From assembly GCA_021818445.1 (NCBI GenBank), contig JAKAEB010000004.1, forward strand, positions 41,947 through 105,946: a stretch of DNA of 64,000 nucleotides. The letters are read 5' to 3'. Below, piece by piece: positions 17,265-26,829 of this stretch. Under the pieces are notes generated by a model. The model did no database searches, was not told the origin of the DNA, and saw nothing but the letters and a program-made list of their open reading frames with translations. A program made the position numbers and the translations under genes. The DNA comes from Planctomycetota bacterium. GTDB taxonomy: Bacteria; Planctomycetota; Phycisphaerae; WQYP01. Within the stretch, counting starts at the first letter, position 1; every line of letters begins with the position of its first letter.

Positions 17265-17291
17265 AATCGCTAACTTGCAGGCCTCCGCCAC

Positions 17292-18031
17292 ACCCCGAAT
17301 AACCTGGAGTATACCGGTATGGGCCAGATGTGGCCATCAAATCCGCATGATGCAGGCAATTGATCTCCGCCTGCAAATTGCGATTCACCAATCTCATCGG
17401 GGCGGGCGCGGATTGTAGATGCGTCAGTCGAGCGGGCAGATCGGCAGGGTCGCATGTGGGCCGTGGCCGACTCTCAGAGCCCATCTGGCAATCCCGCCGG
17501 GAGCGCCTTGGGGCGGCATGTGGGGCAATTCCGCCCGCCGCAACACGCTCGATCCATCGGCATCATCGCCATCGGCCAGTATCCTAAGCCAGTGAACCGT
17601 CACTTCAACTGCCACCCGATTGTACCATCCGATGTGTGTATTTTCACAATGCACCGGCGAACTTGCCGGAAGCGGCGCGTGATATTAGCCCCGCCATCCG
17701 CCGATGCCAAAGTCCTTGCCATGGTTGCAAGTTGCTTTGGGATATCTTTGCGATATCCATACCATTTGCGATGTACGTTTACATCGGACCGGCACCTACC
17801 GGGAAACGCTGGATATCGTGGGTTTTTCGGTGTTTTCACCGCCGCCGAGAAAAATGGCCACGCCCATTTTTTTTTTCGCGTTCCGCCCGACGTGCACCAT
17901 GCTCAATTGTTGATATGATGCGTGCGATGGTACCGTCGTGGTTGTCGGCGTGGCCCAATTGACGGGCGTATAAACGGTACCGTGCCGAAATTAAGGCCCT
18001 TGTGGCCAGCGCGACATTTGGGGTAACGGTC
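17292..18031. other. 740-bp gap without a supported gene
   Basis: Between the divergent GH57 and methyltransferase genes. Several ORFs of 60-154 codons exist on both strands, but none has protein-like composition, a ribosome-binding site or a recognised motif. T-tracts such as TTTTTTTT near 17870 are present. It may hold regulatory sequence or a decayed gene. Confidence 0.5.
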
Positions 18032-18955
18032 ATGGATGAGAACCATATTTATCAGCGCGATTGCATTGAAGGCCTCGCGGAATTGCCTGAGGGCAGTGTC
18101 GATCTGGTATTCGCCGATCCACCGTTCAACATCGGTTACAAATATGATGTCTACGAAGACAAAAAAGCTGCTGACGACTATCTGAACTGGACGCGGCAAT
18201 GGGGGGCTGGGGTGTATCGCGCGCTGAAACCGACCGGTACGTTCTGGCTGGCGATCGGCGATGATTTTGCCGCTGAATTAAAAATTCTGTTTCAGCGCGA
18301 GCTGGGGTTTATCTGTCGCAGTTGGGTGCTGTGGTATTACACATTTGGCGTTCATTGCAAGTTCAAATTTGCCCGCAGTCATACGCACCTGTTTCACTTT
18401 GTGAAGGCCGCGGCGGGATTTACATTTAATGATGCTGAAATTCGTGTACCGTCAGCCCGGGCCCTCGTCTACGCCGATAGCCGCGCAGACCCCGCCGGTC
18501 GCCTGCCGGACGATACATGGATACTGCGTCCTCAGGATGCCCCGCAGGCATTTAAGCCCGACGAGGATGTCTGGTATGTGCCGCGCGTGTGCGGAACCTT
18601 TAAGGAGCGGGCCGGTTGGCATGGCTGTCAAATGCCGGAGCAAATTCTCGGTCGAATTATCAGGGTATCATCAAACCCCGGCGAACTGATCGTTGATCCG
18701 TTTGGCGGCAGCGGGTCAACACTGGTAACGGCCAAAAAGCTTGGTCGTCGCTACATCGGGTTTGAATTATCCCCGGAGTATGCCGCCCGCATTGCCACCC
18801 GGCTGGATGAAACGCGAACAGGTGAGCCACTCCTTGGGTCGGTGGAACCACTCACATCCGCACCGTCCACACGCGACGGCAAAACCATCCGGACTAAACA
18901 TACTGCCCCAACGGAAGCCGCGCCGCCCGAACTTTTCGCCAATGCCGAATCCTGA
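18032..18955 (+). CDS. Solitary beta-class DNA (N6-adenine or N4-cytosine) methyltransferase
   Basis: A 307-residue SAM-dependent DNA methyltransferase. Motif order is the catalytic DPPFN ([10 protein letters not shown], the DPPY position) near residue 33, a central target-recognition region of about 130 residues, then the SAM-binding DPFGGSGST motif near residue 222. This is the beta-class order, as in CcrM and HinfI-type enzymes. No restriction endonuclease gene is adjacent, so it is either a regulatory orphan enzyme or a remnant of a restriction-modification system. Recognition sequence unknown. The start is MDENHIYQ at 18032, without a strong ribosome-binding site. A terminator separates it from convergent cysS. 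Confidence 0.92.
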   Translation: MDENHIYQRDCIEGLAELPEGSVDLVFADPPFNIGYKYDVYEDKKAADDYLNWTRQWGAGVYRALKPTGTFWLAIGDDFAAELKILFQRELGFICRSWVLWYYTFGVHCKFKFARSHTHLFHFVKAAAGFTFNDAEIRVPSARALVYADSRADPAGRLPDDTWILRPQDAPQAFKPDEDVWYVPRVCGTFKERAGWHGCQMPEQILGRIIRVSSNPGELIVDPFGGSGSTLVTAKKLGRRYIGFELSPEYAARIATRLDETRTGEPLLGSVEPLTSAPSTRDGKTIRTKHTAPTEAAPPELFANAES

Positions 18956-18969
18956 AAAAAATCCGCAGG

Positions 18970-19000
18970 ACGCTGGGCAGCCCAGCGTATTAATTTTTTA
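18970..19000. terminator. Bidirectional intrinsic terminator between methyltransferase and cysS
   Basis: ACGCTGGG-CAG-CCCAGCGT makes an 8-bp perfect stem followed by ATTAATTTTTTA on the plus strand. On the minus strand a run of seven T lies shortly after the stem, so it can serve both convergent genes. Confidence 0.8.
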
Positions 19001-20569
19001 TCGCACAGGGCTGAGCCTTCTCCGCCAACTGCTTCCCGAAGGGGAATCCTGAACCTGAGCGCCGAGGGCTTCAATTTCCTGGCGCAGTTGATCGCTGCGG
19101 GCAAAATCCCTGTTTCTTCGCGCTGCCGACCTCTCGTGCATCAAAGCATCGATTTTGGCCGATGTTTCCGGCTTTAATGGATGCAACGGAGCAAAAATAA
19201 TGTCCAGCACCACATCCACCTTCTTCAACAGCGAAGTGATGGATTTGGCCTTTGCAGCAGGGATATTTTTCGCCCGGCCCACTTCTGCGGTCCACGCGAA
19301 AAGATGTCCCAGCGCACCGGCCATATTAAGGTCATTTCCCAGTTCGCCAACAAAATCGCGCAGTAATGTCTCTTCCCGCTTTTCCATCACATGCGATTGA
19401 ATGTTTCCCTCACCATCCGCATTGGCCGCGTTTGCCGATCGCTGGGCTAAATCACGCAGCGACTCAACGGCCGCAGCCGCATCGTGCAGAGCCGAGAGAC
19501 TGAAATTCATGGATTCCCGATACCTCGTTGCCAGCAGGGCATAGCGAATGGCAAGAGGATCAAAGCCCTGATGCGTCAGGTCGCGAATGGTATAAAAGTT
19601 GCCCTTGGATTTTGACATTTTTTCCCCGTCCACCATGAGGTGCCGGGTGTGCATCCAAAACCGGGCAAAGGGCTTATCCGTGCAGGCCTGCGATTGGGCA
19701 ATTTCGCATTCGTGGTGTGGAAAAATGTTGTCTTCACCTCCGGTGTGGATATCCAGCGTGGTGCCCAGTATTGCCATCGCCATAGCGCTGCATTCGATAT
19801 GCCACCCCGGGTAGCCTTCGCCCCACGGGCTGGGCCATCGCATCACATGATTGGAATCGGGCTTCCATAAAAAGAAATCGGCGGGATTGCGCTTAGCCGC
19901 CTGTTCCGCCGTGCGGCCACCTGCGCCATGGCTTAATCGGTCAATCGAATTGCCCGATAGCCGACCATATTCCGGAAAACTGCTGATGTCGTAATACACC
20001 ACGCCGTCGGAACCGATATAGGCGTGCCCCCGGGCGATGAGAGTCTCGATCATTTTAATAAATTCGCCAATATGCCGGGTTGGGCGGGGCATAATAGCTT
20101 CGCGGTCCGGTTCCGCAGCGGCATCATGGCGCTGCAGGACCCGCAGCCGCATGGCCCGGCCGTCGGCGAGAAATTCCCTCGCAAAATAATCGGCCACCTG
20201 AAACGGATCGCCCGGATCATCCACCGGTGCCCGTCCGGTCTTTTTCGACGCCTTCATTTTTTCCACGGCCACCGCCAGTTTGTCCTGCCCGCCACCATCC
20301 GCCCGGTCATCCTCCGTCATGTGGCCCACATCCGTCATATTCATGACCTGCATCACCTCGGCACCGCAGAGTTCTAAAAAGCGGCACAACACATCGGCAA
20401 AGACGAAGGCCCGAAAATTACCGATATGGGCATAGTCGTAAACCGTCGGCCCGCAGGAATACACGCGGCAGATTTTTCCTTTTAATATGTCGTCCGGAGC
20501 GGTGCTGTCCGATGCGGCGGCAAATTCGTCCAACTGGTGATGCAGAGTATTGTAGAACGTGATACGCAT
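18998..20569 (-). CDS. cysS: Cysteinyl-tRNA synthetase
   Basis: A 523-residue class I aminoacyl-tRNA synthetase that charges tRNA-Cys. The N-terminal zinc/ATP region reads SCGPTVYDYAHIGNFR (HIGN as the HIGH motif), then MNMTDVGH, a GWHIECSAMA segment with zinc ligands, HTGGEDNIFPHHECE, and the KMSKSKGN signature. The protein is about 60 residues longer than E. coli CysRS, mostly through an insertion after MTDVGHMTEDD (a Lys/Asp/Gly-rich stretch), as in planctomycete homologues. The start MRITFYNTLH is typical. lpxB lies upstream on the same strand, 52 bp away, so co-transcription is likely. Confidence 0.96.
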   Translation of the reverse strand: MRITFYNTLHHQLDEFAAASDSTAPDDILKGKICRVYSCGPTVYDYAHIGNFRAFVFADVLCRFLELCGAEVMQVMNMTDVGHMTEDDRADGGGQDKLAVAVEKMKASKKTGRAPVDDPGDPFQVADYFAREFLADGRAMRLRVLQRHDAAAEPDREAIMPRPTRHIGEFIKMIETLIARGHAYIGSDGVVYYDISSFPEYGRLSGNSIDRLSHGAGGRTAEQAAKRNPADFFLWKPDSNHVMRWPSPWGEGYPGWHIECSAMAMAILGTTLDIHTGGEDNIFPHHECEIAQSQACTDKPFARFWMHTRHLMVDGEKMSKSKGNFYTIRDLTHQGFDPLAIRYALLATRYRESMNFSLSALHDAAAAVESLRDLAQRSANAANADGEGNIQSHVMEKREETLLRDFVGELGNDLNMAGALGHLFAWTAEVGRAKNIPAAKAKSITSLLKKVDVVLDIIFAPLHPLKPETSAKIDALMHERSAARRNRDFARSDQLRQEIEALGAQVQDSPSGSSWRRRLSPVR

Positions 20570-20621
20570 GGGTTAATAAGTCCTTGTGAGATTACATGCC
20601 GACAACGCGGCGACGGTCGTA

Positions 20622-21824
20622 TTAAGTGCCCCTCGGCATCAGCTTACGTATTTCATCCACCACCCGTTTGGACGGCGACCGGGCTTTGGCGAAGGTCAGC
20701 ATCGGACTGGTCAACTCTGAGAGTTGCCGCGATATTTCCTGCCGCTGGCTGGCATGAGCTATTAGATCCAGAAGCCGATTGACCACTGGGTCCGGCGATC
20801 CGTAAAACGGCATAAATTCGGGCGTAAGTTCCCGATTGGCCAGAATATTCACCAATGACATGTATTTGGTCTGGATCAGATACCGCCCGGCCAGATTCCA
20901 TTTCCATCCTGCCACCGCATAGATGATAATCATGGGCTTATGATAGCGGGCGATTTGCAGCGTCGCCGTCCCGCTGACGGTAAGAACCAAGTCGGCCCAG
21001 CGAATGATGTCGTCCGCGCACCCGGCACGGATATCAATTTTAACCGATGCTTTGCGTGCTTCCTGCCGAATTTGCCAAAGTCGGTCTGAATCAGCCGCCG
21101 CCGCCGCAAAGACCGTCCCCGGATGACGACCCTGCGCCACAATAATGCTGCGCAGCATGACGGGCAGATTGGCGTCGATCTCGGACCGGCGGGACCCTGG
21201 AAACAGGGCAATTTTAATATTTCCGGTCGGCAGCGGAGGGGTTAAAACGTCGCCGGACGGTTTGCTTTCAAAAATGGGGTGGCCCACGTAAACCGCATTG
21301 ACGCCGCGATTACGAAAATATTCCTCTTCAAATGGCAGCACGCAACAGAGGGTATCGGTGCGGGCCCGCACCTTATTAATTCGCCACGGCGCCCACGCCC
21401 ACAATTGCGGTGCCACATAGTAGCAAACCGGAATCTTTAAATCCCTTGCCGCCCGCGCCACACGCAAATTTACCGGTGGCGAATCGATTGGGATCACCAC
21501 AGCCGGACGCTCCGTCTCCAGTTGACGCCGAATCTCCTTAAGCAGCCTCAACCAAAAGCCGACCTGCCGCGCGGCACCAAGCAGCATGGCGGAATGCCGG
21601 GTCGGATCCGCCAGAATGCGGCAACCGGCTTTGGTCATTTTCGGACCGCCAACCCCAATGAAACGCGCTTTCGGAAAACTGGAGCGCAGCGCCTCAATCA
21701 GTGACGCCCCCAGTGCATCGCCACTATGCTCCGCAGCACACAGAAAAAAGGTCGGACCGTCGATACCTAACTCCCGGCATGGACTTACAGCATTGGCTCG
21801 GCTGCCAACAACCCCCGGTCGCAA
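20622..21824 (-). CDS. lpxB: Lipid-A-disaccharide synthase
   Basis: A 400-residue GT19 enzyme that joins UDP-2,3-diacylglucosamine and lipid X to form lipid A disaccharide on the inner face of the cytoplasmic membrane. Visible signatures are AAEHSGDALGASLIEAL (the GExSGD motif with E-H), FIGVGGPKM, VIPIDSPPVNLRVA, YYVAPQLWAWAPWRINK and LPFEEEYFRNRGV...YVGHP. The only in-frame start is the TTG at 21824 with no clear ribosome-binding site, so the N-terminus is uncertain. Its presence indicates a lipopolysaccharide outer membrane, in agreement with the Kdo hydroxylase gene. Confidence 0.93.
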   Translation of the reverse strand: MRPGVVGSRANAVSPCRELGIDGPTFFLCAAEHSGDALGASLIEALRSSFPKARFIGVGGPKMTKAGCRILADPTRHSAMLLGAARQVGFWLRLLKEIRRQLETERPAVVIPIDSPPVNLRVARAARDLKIPVCYYVAPQLWAWAPWRINKVRARTDTLCCVLPFEEEYFRNRGVNAVYVGHPIFESKPSGDVLTPPLPTGNIKIALFPGSRRSEIDANLPVMLRSIIVAQGRHPGTVFAAAAADSDRLWQIRQEARKASVKIDIRAGCADDIIRWADLVLTVSGTATLQIARYHKPMIIIYAVAGWKWNLAGRYLIQTKYMSLVNILANRELTPEFMPFYGSPDPVVNRLLDLIAHASQRQEISRQLSELTSPMLTFAKARSPSKRVVDEIRKLMPRGT

Positions 21825-22410
21825 TTGTAAAGATGGTTTGATTCATCGCAAGCACGCCGAACGCCGCGACCGCCATCCCGCCACCAGAAGCCTGTCCGAG
21901 TAATAACAGGGACGGCGACGGGATGGATTTTGGCGGGCATCAAGAGGCGGCGACTTGGGCGCATCGGATGATACGCCGAGGAAGCCGCTCTGCAGAGGCG
22001 GGGCGAAAGCTGCGCCGCCCGGAGGGCGTGCCGCCCTCCCGTCTGCGGCGTTGTTGGACTCATCTTCATCAGAGTCGCCTGCGGCCGGACGCCTTGCATC
22101 CGGGGCATTTCCGGCACATCGCTATTCTGCTATTACTTTGGATAGACTCCGGGCTTGGTGGGGGGAGACAGAAACTGTAATCTGTTGGCTAAATTAAATC
22201 GTAAAATATTTTACTATAGTGGTTTATGCCGTATATACAATGTGTTAGAGCGGCCTGAATTACGCAATTATCAATATTGGCAGTTTGCGTAAACTTTCGC
22301 CGGGGTAAGGTTCGATAACAGTAACTGGTACGGAGGTGACCCTGCGTCCCGCCGCCCGGTGGAGCGATGGGTCTGTTTAAATTTTTTGAATCATCTGGAG
22401 CGCCGCTTCC
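21825..22410. other. 585-bp gap without a supported gene
   Basis: Between divergent lpxB and the PilZ gene. It contains a GC-rich stem GGAGGGC-GTGCC-GCCCTCC (22021-22039) and an AT-rich palindrome TAAAATATTTTA near 22202, which may mark a promoter region for the PilZ gene. The small ORFs are not protein-like. Confidence 0.45.
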
Positions 22411-22860
22411 ATGTCGGAAATCGAACGTGAACTGATCCTTTCTGTTTTGCACGATATGAAAAGCGATGGGGTCATTCGTCGCCATAATCGCAAAAACGTC
22501 GGAGCCAGCCTTTGGGTTAAACGCTTGCCGCGGGAAGGACTAAGTCGCCCAAAAAAGTTTAAGGTTGAAACTGAGGATGTGTCGCTCCGTGGAATCGGAT
22601 TCGTTTCGGTTCGTCGACTGTATAAAAATGAACGCCTCGTCATCAGCGTCCCCTATAAGGAAGGTGGAGGCATGCTGGTTTTGAGCCGCGTCTGCTTTTG
22701 CCGCAAACTTCCGATGGGCGGGTATCGCTACGGTGTAGAATTTGAAGACCAACTCGCCAACCCTGAAGGCCTGACGAGCATTCCCGATCAATGGCTGAAG
22801 ACCGCCAGCGATGCGAAGCTATCAGACGAAATTCTGGGTTCATCGGCAGTGGCAAAATAA
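22411..22860 (+). CDS. PilZ-domain c-di-GMP-binding protein
   Basis: A 149-residue protein made almost entirely of one PilZ domain. The c-di-GMP-binding motifs are present: RRHNR (RxxxR) at about residues 23-28 and DVSLRGIGF (D/NxSxxG) at about residues 55-63. The C-terminal strand reads GYRYGVEF. It likely works as a soluble or partner-bound c-di-GMP receptor. The GGDEF-EAL protein at 43325-45256 shows that the cell makes the ligand. The ATG at 22411 has TGGAG ten bases upstream. It is transcribed alone, with a hairpin near 22903-22936 after it. Confidence 0.85.
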   Translation: MSEIERELILSVLHDMKSDGVIRRHNRKNVGASLWVKRLPREGLSRPKKFKVETEDVSLRGIGFVSVRRLYKNERLVISVPYKEGGGMLVLSRVCFCRKLPMGGYRYGVEFEDQLANPEGLTSIPDQWLKTASDAKLSDEILGSSAVAK

Positions 22861-22902
22861 AGCCCGTAAAGCCCGCAGAGCCTCACGATTATTAACGCAA
22901 AG

Positions 22903-22942
22903 ACGCGGTTGGCATAGCATCTGTGCTTGGCCGCGTTTTCCC
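22903..22942 (+). terminator. Possible terminator after PilZ gene
   Basis: ACGCGG (22903-22908) pairs with CCGCGT (22931-22936), with an inner GCA/TGC pairing, followed by TTTCCCC. The stem is interrupted, so confidence is low. Confidence 0.3.
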
Positions 22943-23205
22943 CTTTGCTTAGGTTCCCGCCCGTCGCCACTTCTGCACACCGCAGATGGGGCCAACTATG
23001 CCCATCAAATCGCCGCTTCCTTCGCCGCTATTGCGTCGGCATGCCGCTTGCACATCCAACCCGTGCGGAGTACGCCTGTACCTGTCGGGATAATGCGCAA
23101 AAAGGATGCAGCCAATCCCAAAAACGTGTAGGCTGATGCCGTTGAATAACCAGTACGCTGCGCACCCAGGCAGCGAGGATTTTATTTTGGGAGGATGCCC
23201 CACCA

Positions 23206-26200
23206 ATGACCGACCAAACCGCCAACAACTTGCCGAAAGTAAACCGCGATCGAGCGGAACTTCAAAGCATGATTCGCCTTCAGCTAATGGCGTTGGGTTA
23301 CGACACCGGCCCGGTAGCTGCCGGTACGCTGCTGGCAAAAAATATCCTTGCCAATTACCGCGAAACGATTCGGCTTTTGAAGGATTATCGCTGCCCGATT
23401 GACCGTCGCATTGAAAATTTTCTCGCGGATGCCTGCCGGCAAGCCGGCGTTTCGGCGTCCGCCCGGTTGCCCTCGGATACATTTGTCCTTGCCACGGCCG
23501 GAATGGCGCGCGAGTTGGCGCTTCCGCTGGAGTCCGATTATTTTGAAACCCGCTGGCTCAAATCCTATCGGGTTCGCAATGGGGTATTGCATAATCCCCG
23601 CAGCGATCGCCGCACCACGAAAGGCACGTTCCATGTCGCGGATGTAGGCTTACCAGTTCCGGCCGACAAAATTGCCGTTCCCATGTCGGCCTTTATCGCA
23701 TTGTTCAACGAGGCACTGAAGCCGCCATCCGAATTAGCCCTGTTGCCTTATACCGCCCGCTTTGGCAACCCAGCGCACCTGTTTTGTTCATTACTCCTGC
23801 GACCACTGGTATGCCCCGCCACCCCCGCCGATCCGGTGGAAAAACGCATGGAGATCAGATTCTTCGCCCCCGGTTCACTTATATCCAATCTGGATTTCGT
23901 GGAAGAAATTTTCGGTAATGCCGGCGACCCCATGCTGCCTGAAAATGATGCGGGACTGGATGTGGAAGGCTGGTCGGGCCACACCGGCTGTGTGATTCTT
24001 GCGCCGCACCTTGTTGGCCTGACGAAAAAACATATCGGGCTTCCACATTGGGACCAGGCCACCGACCGACAGCGGGCAGACGGCGTGTGCTGGAAATCAC
24101 CTGATGAACTCTACAACAACGGCAGCGCCTTCAAACTTACCTGCCGATCCGATGCCGGTGTAATGGTTACGCTTATTGCCGATAACTATTACGGCTACTG
24201 CAAAAAAGAGGTTAAGACGCAGATCAGTTTTGCCAGCAACCTCTTTGGCAACAGTGAAGAGGAACACGCCGGCGGAGCACTCGCCTTCCCCAGTTATTCC
24301 CATGGCATGGAATATCATCCCAGTGCCGACGCGCCAGGCCAGAAAGCCATTGAATTGCTGGCCGCGGAAAACTCCGGGATCATGGACCTGCAGCCCGGCG
24401 GGTACGCCATTGATAAAAATTATCCCTTTATCTATTACGTTCCGCATACCGCCCGTTTTGATCTTTCAACCGGAACCATATCGTGGACGATTAACAAAAA
24501 AACAATTTCCATTCCGCTGCTCTCTGACAATGTATACATGACGGCCAGTGGACAGCGATTTTTTCTTACCAAACACCCCGGCACAGGGCGATACCGCGTC
24601 ACCACCACCGTGCCCGACGGCGTATTTTGTCATAAGCCATGTACCGTATCGGGCGGCGGGAAAAGTGAAATCAGCAAGTCTCTGCTGGATTACATGATCT
24701 ACGGCCCCATCTACGTCAGCGATCTGCAAAAAGACCTGGGCAGCGCCGCTGAGATTATTGACCGCGATTACGCTATTCGCTGGCGGCCCGGTAAACAACC
24801 CCACGACTACAACCGGACGCCGTCCCGGTCGATACTCGATCAGCGCCGGTCGCTCGGCAGTGTCATTAAATTATTAACACCGTCGCCGGATTACACCGAT
24901 GAATTCAATGAATGGCTCAAAAATATCCCCGCTGAAACGCTGGCACTCGTCTTTCTGATTAAGCGCTTCTACCAGCCTGACTGGGGAAATGACTGGCGGT
25001 CGCATTTTTCCGTCGACATCATCAATGGCGAACCTGGCCATGAATTGAAAGTTGATGGCCGCAAGGCCGGCGGCACCTACCTGCGGGTGGGCCTGCTTAA
25101 AAATGGTGGCTGGCGTACATTCAAGTTGCGCCAGGATTTTTATCCCGCCGCCAAGGTGCAGACCGAGGATGACATTACTGCCTCCACCGTCGCCCCGATT
25201 TCAACCATGCCGCATCTCGCCGGTGCGGTGCCGGGGCAAAGCGTCAAGATTGCCCTTAATTGTGAATACAAACTGTTCCAGCGTCCCGATGAAGCCATCC
25301 ATCCGGGGTTTGACGCCCAGACCGAATACGATCTGTCGCTTAACCACAATTTTATAACCAATTTTGAACCTCTCAAGCGACCCGACATACAGGAAATCGT
25401 CAACAATGTCGCGGCGTTTGATGCCTTCACCGATCCGATGAAACAATTTCTCTCCGCCGCCGCCGAGGCTGATGGCTACTACGTGTGCTCGGCGCATCCA
25501 CGGATGGTTGACGGCAAACCGTCAAAAAACCCCCGCTATCTCCAGACGCGCCCCGATCTGACCCGCCCGCAGGAGCGGTATCTGGCGGAAGTCGGTGCAC
25601 GCTTATTGCGCGGTATGAAGTTGGATGCGCCGATTGAATTTGGCGTGGGTGCCGTGCTCATGGGCCGGCGCAACAATCCGCCTGAACCGGGCATCCGCAC
25701 CTTGGCTGTTTACAACCCGATCCATTATCAGGAATTGCCGGAACTGTTCATGGAACTTATCTGTTCTCTCACCGGCAAAAGCCCTTCCACCACCGGTGCC
25801 GGCAGCGAGGGCGCTTTAACCAAAGGGCCTTTCAATGCGTTACTCCCGGCGGCCGATCTCAATGCCGCCCTTATCAGCTTCATCCTTACCGGCCTGGGGG
25901 GCTTTTCAACTTCCGCCGGCTTCATCGGCCCGCATGTCCGTGTCGATCATGACATCAGCCTGCTTGTGCCGGAAATCTGGTGTCGGCTTACCCGGCAGGA
26001 ACGCGATCCTCTCTTCCTTATCTCGAACGGCTATATGGATCGATTGGAAGATTTTGACTTTGAAGCACGGCGCATTCCTGCCAGCCGGCTTGGCTATCGC
26101 ATCAACTACAATTTTGTGCGGACATTTTTAGGCCGCATTTTTGACAATCCCGCCCGCGTGTTTGATCAATCCATGCTCCGACCGGAGTCGCAGGGTATGA

Positions 26201-26637
26201 GCGACTATGTGGACGGAATCATGAATATTGTTGAAACACAAAAACGCGTTGCACTCGGTTATTTTGCCGACGGCAGCTATGAACAAGCCTGCCCACCGCT
26301 TCAGGCCCTTCTTTCAATTATGGCCCACGGACATCACGACGGGCGTGATGCGCATCATCCCGATGTCCGTCGCATGTTCACTCGAGAGTATCTGCTCTCC
26401 AGCGATTGGTACCAGCGTCGGCTGCAAACGCGTCAGAAACGTGATATCGCACTTTGGCAACGTCATGTGGCCTATTTGCAACGATGGATGGAAGACCACC
26501 CCGACTCCCGGGCCCAATCGCGGCTTAAAATTCCTTACCGTCTGGCGGTATCACAAAGGCGACTTGCACTGGTCCAAAGCGACGACTATCTGCATAGTTT
26601 GTCCGGTTATGTGGGTGCCGACCCGCTTGGCGCTTGA
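23206..26637 (+). CDS. Very large conserved-looking protein of unknown function (1143 residues)
   Basis: I cannot assign this protein to a family. It has no signal peptide or membrane helix and is evenly globular from end to end, with normal codon use. Distinct segments include HVADVGLPVPADKIAVP (about residue 145), a metal-ligand-like SGHTGCVILAPH, TLIADNYYGYCKKEVKTQI (about 325), EEEHAGGALAFPSYSHGMEYH, and a His-rich MAHGHHDGRDAHHPDVRR near residue 1045. The density of conserved-looking His, Glu and Tyr suggests an enzyme, perhaps metal-dependent, but this is inference. The start has GGGAGG eleven bases upstream. It is followed by an M3 oligopeptidase gene on the same strand. Confidence 0.8.
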   Translation: MTDQTANNLPKVNRDRAELQSMIRLQLMALGYDTGPVAAGTLLAKNILANYRETIRLLKDYRCPIDRRIENFLADACRQAGVSASARLPSDTFVLATAGMARELALPLESDYFETRWLKSYRVRNGVLHNPRSDRRTTKGTFHVADVGLPVPADKIAVPMSAFIALFNEALKPPSELALLPYTARFGNPAHLFCSLLLRPLVCPATPADPVEKRMEIRFFAPGSLISNLDFVEEIFGNAGDPMLPENDAGLDVEGWSGHTGCVILAPHLVGLTKKHIGLPHWDQATDRQRADGVCWKSPDELYNNGSAFKLTCRSDAGVMVTLIADNYYGYCKKEVKTQISFASNLFGNSEEEHAGGALAFPSYSHGMEYHPSADAPGQKAIELLAAENSGIMDLQPGGYAIDKNYPFIYYVPHTARFDLSTGTISWTINKKTISIPLLSDNVYMTASGQRFFLTKHPGTGRYRVTTTVPDGVFCHKPCTVSGGGKSEISKSLLDYMIYGPIYVSDLQKDLGSAAEIIDRDYAIRWRPGKQPHDYNRTPSRSILDQRRSLGSVIKLLTPSPDYTDEFNEWLKNIPAETLALVFLIKRFYQPDWGNDWRSHFSVDIINGEPGHELKVDGRKAGGTYLRVGLLKNGGWRTFKLRQDFYPAAKVQTEDDITASTVAPISTMPHLAGAVPGQSVKIALNCEYKLFQRPDEAIHPGFDAQTEYDLSLNHNFITNFEPLKRPDIQEIVNNVAAFDAFTDPMKQFLSAAAEADGYYVCSAHPRMVDGKPSKNPRYLQTRPDLTRPQERYLAEVGARLLRGMKLDAPIEFGVGAVLMGRRNNPPEPGIRTLAVYNPIHYQELPELFMELICSLTGKSPSTTGAGSEGALTKGPFNALLPAADLNAALISFILTGLGGFSTSAGFIGPHVRVDHDISLLVPEIWCRLTRQERDPLFLISNGYMDRLEDFDFEARRIPASRLGYRINYNFVRTFLGRIFDNPARVFDQSMLRPESQGMSDYVDGIMNIVETQKRVALGYFADGSYEQACPPLQALLSIMAHGHHDGRDAHHPDVRRMFTREYLLSSDWYQRRLQTRQKRDIALWQRHVAYLQRWMEDHPDSRAQSRLKIPYRLAVSQRRLALVQSDDYLHSLSGYVGADPLGA

Positions 26638-26647
26638 ATCGCCCCGC

Positions 26648-26672
26648 CCGGCGTCGCCAATTACGCCGGTTT
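26648..26672 (+). terminator. Weak terminator-like hairpin after the 1143-residue gene
   Basis: CCGGCGT and ACGCCGG form a 7-bp perfect stem with an 8-nt loop, followed by only TTT. Confidence 0.35.
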
Positions 26673-26829
26673 GCCGATGGTACGCACGCCGTTCGGTTGG
26701 GCCGATCGGTCCATCGTTGTGCTCTTTGGTGCGCCCCTGGGATGGTGGCGAGCGCAGACACCAGTGGCATTTGCCATTATGTTGCCAGTGATTGAAAAGT
26801 ATTGATATTGGGTATTAAATGGAGACTAC

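Noticed and set aside
17454-17918. 154-codon ORF in the GH57-methyltransferase gap
   Set aside because: No motif, no ribosome-binding site, and mixed composition; overlapping ORFs on the other strand are equally long.
21785-22117. Minus-strand 110-codon ORF upstream of lpxB
   Set aside because: Overlaps the lpxB N-terminus and has no protein-like features.
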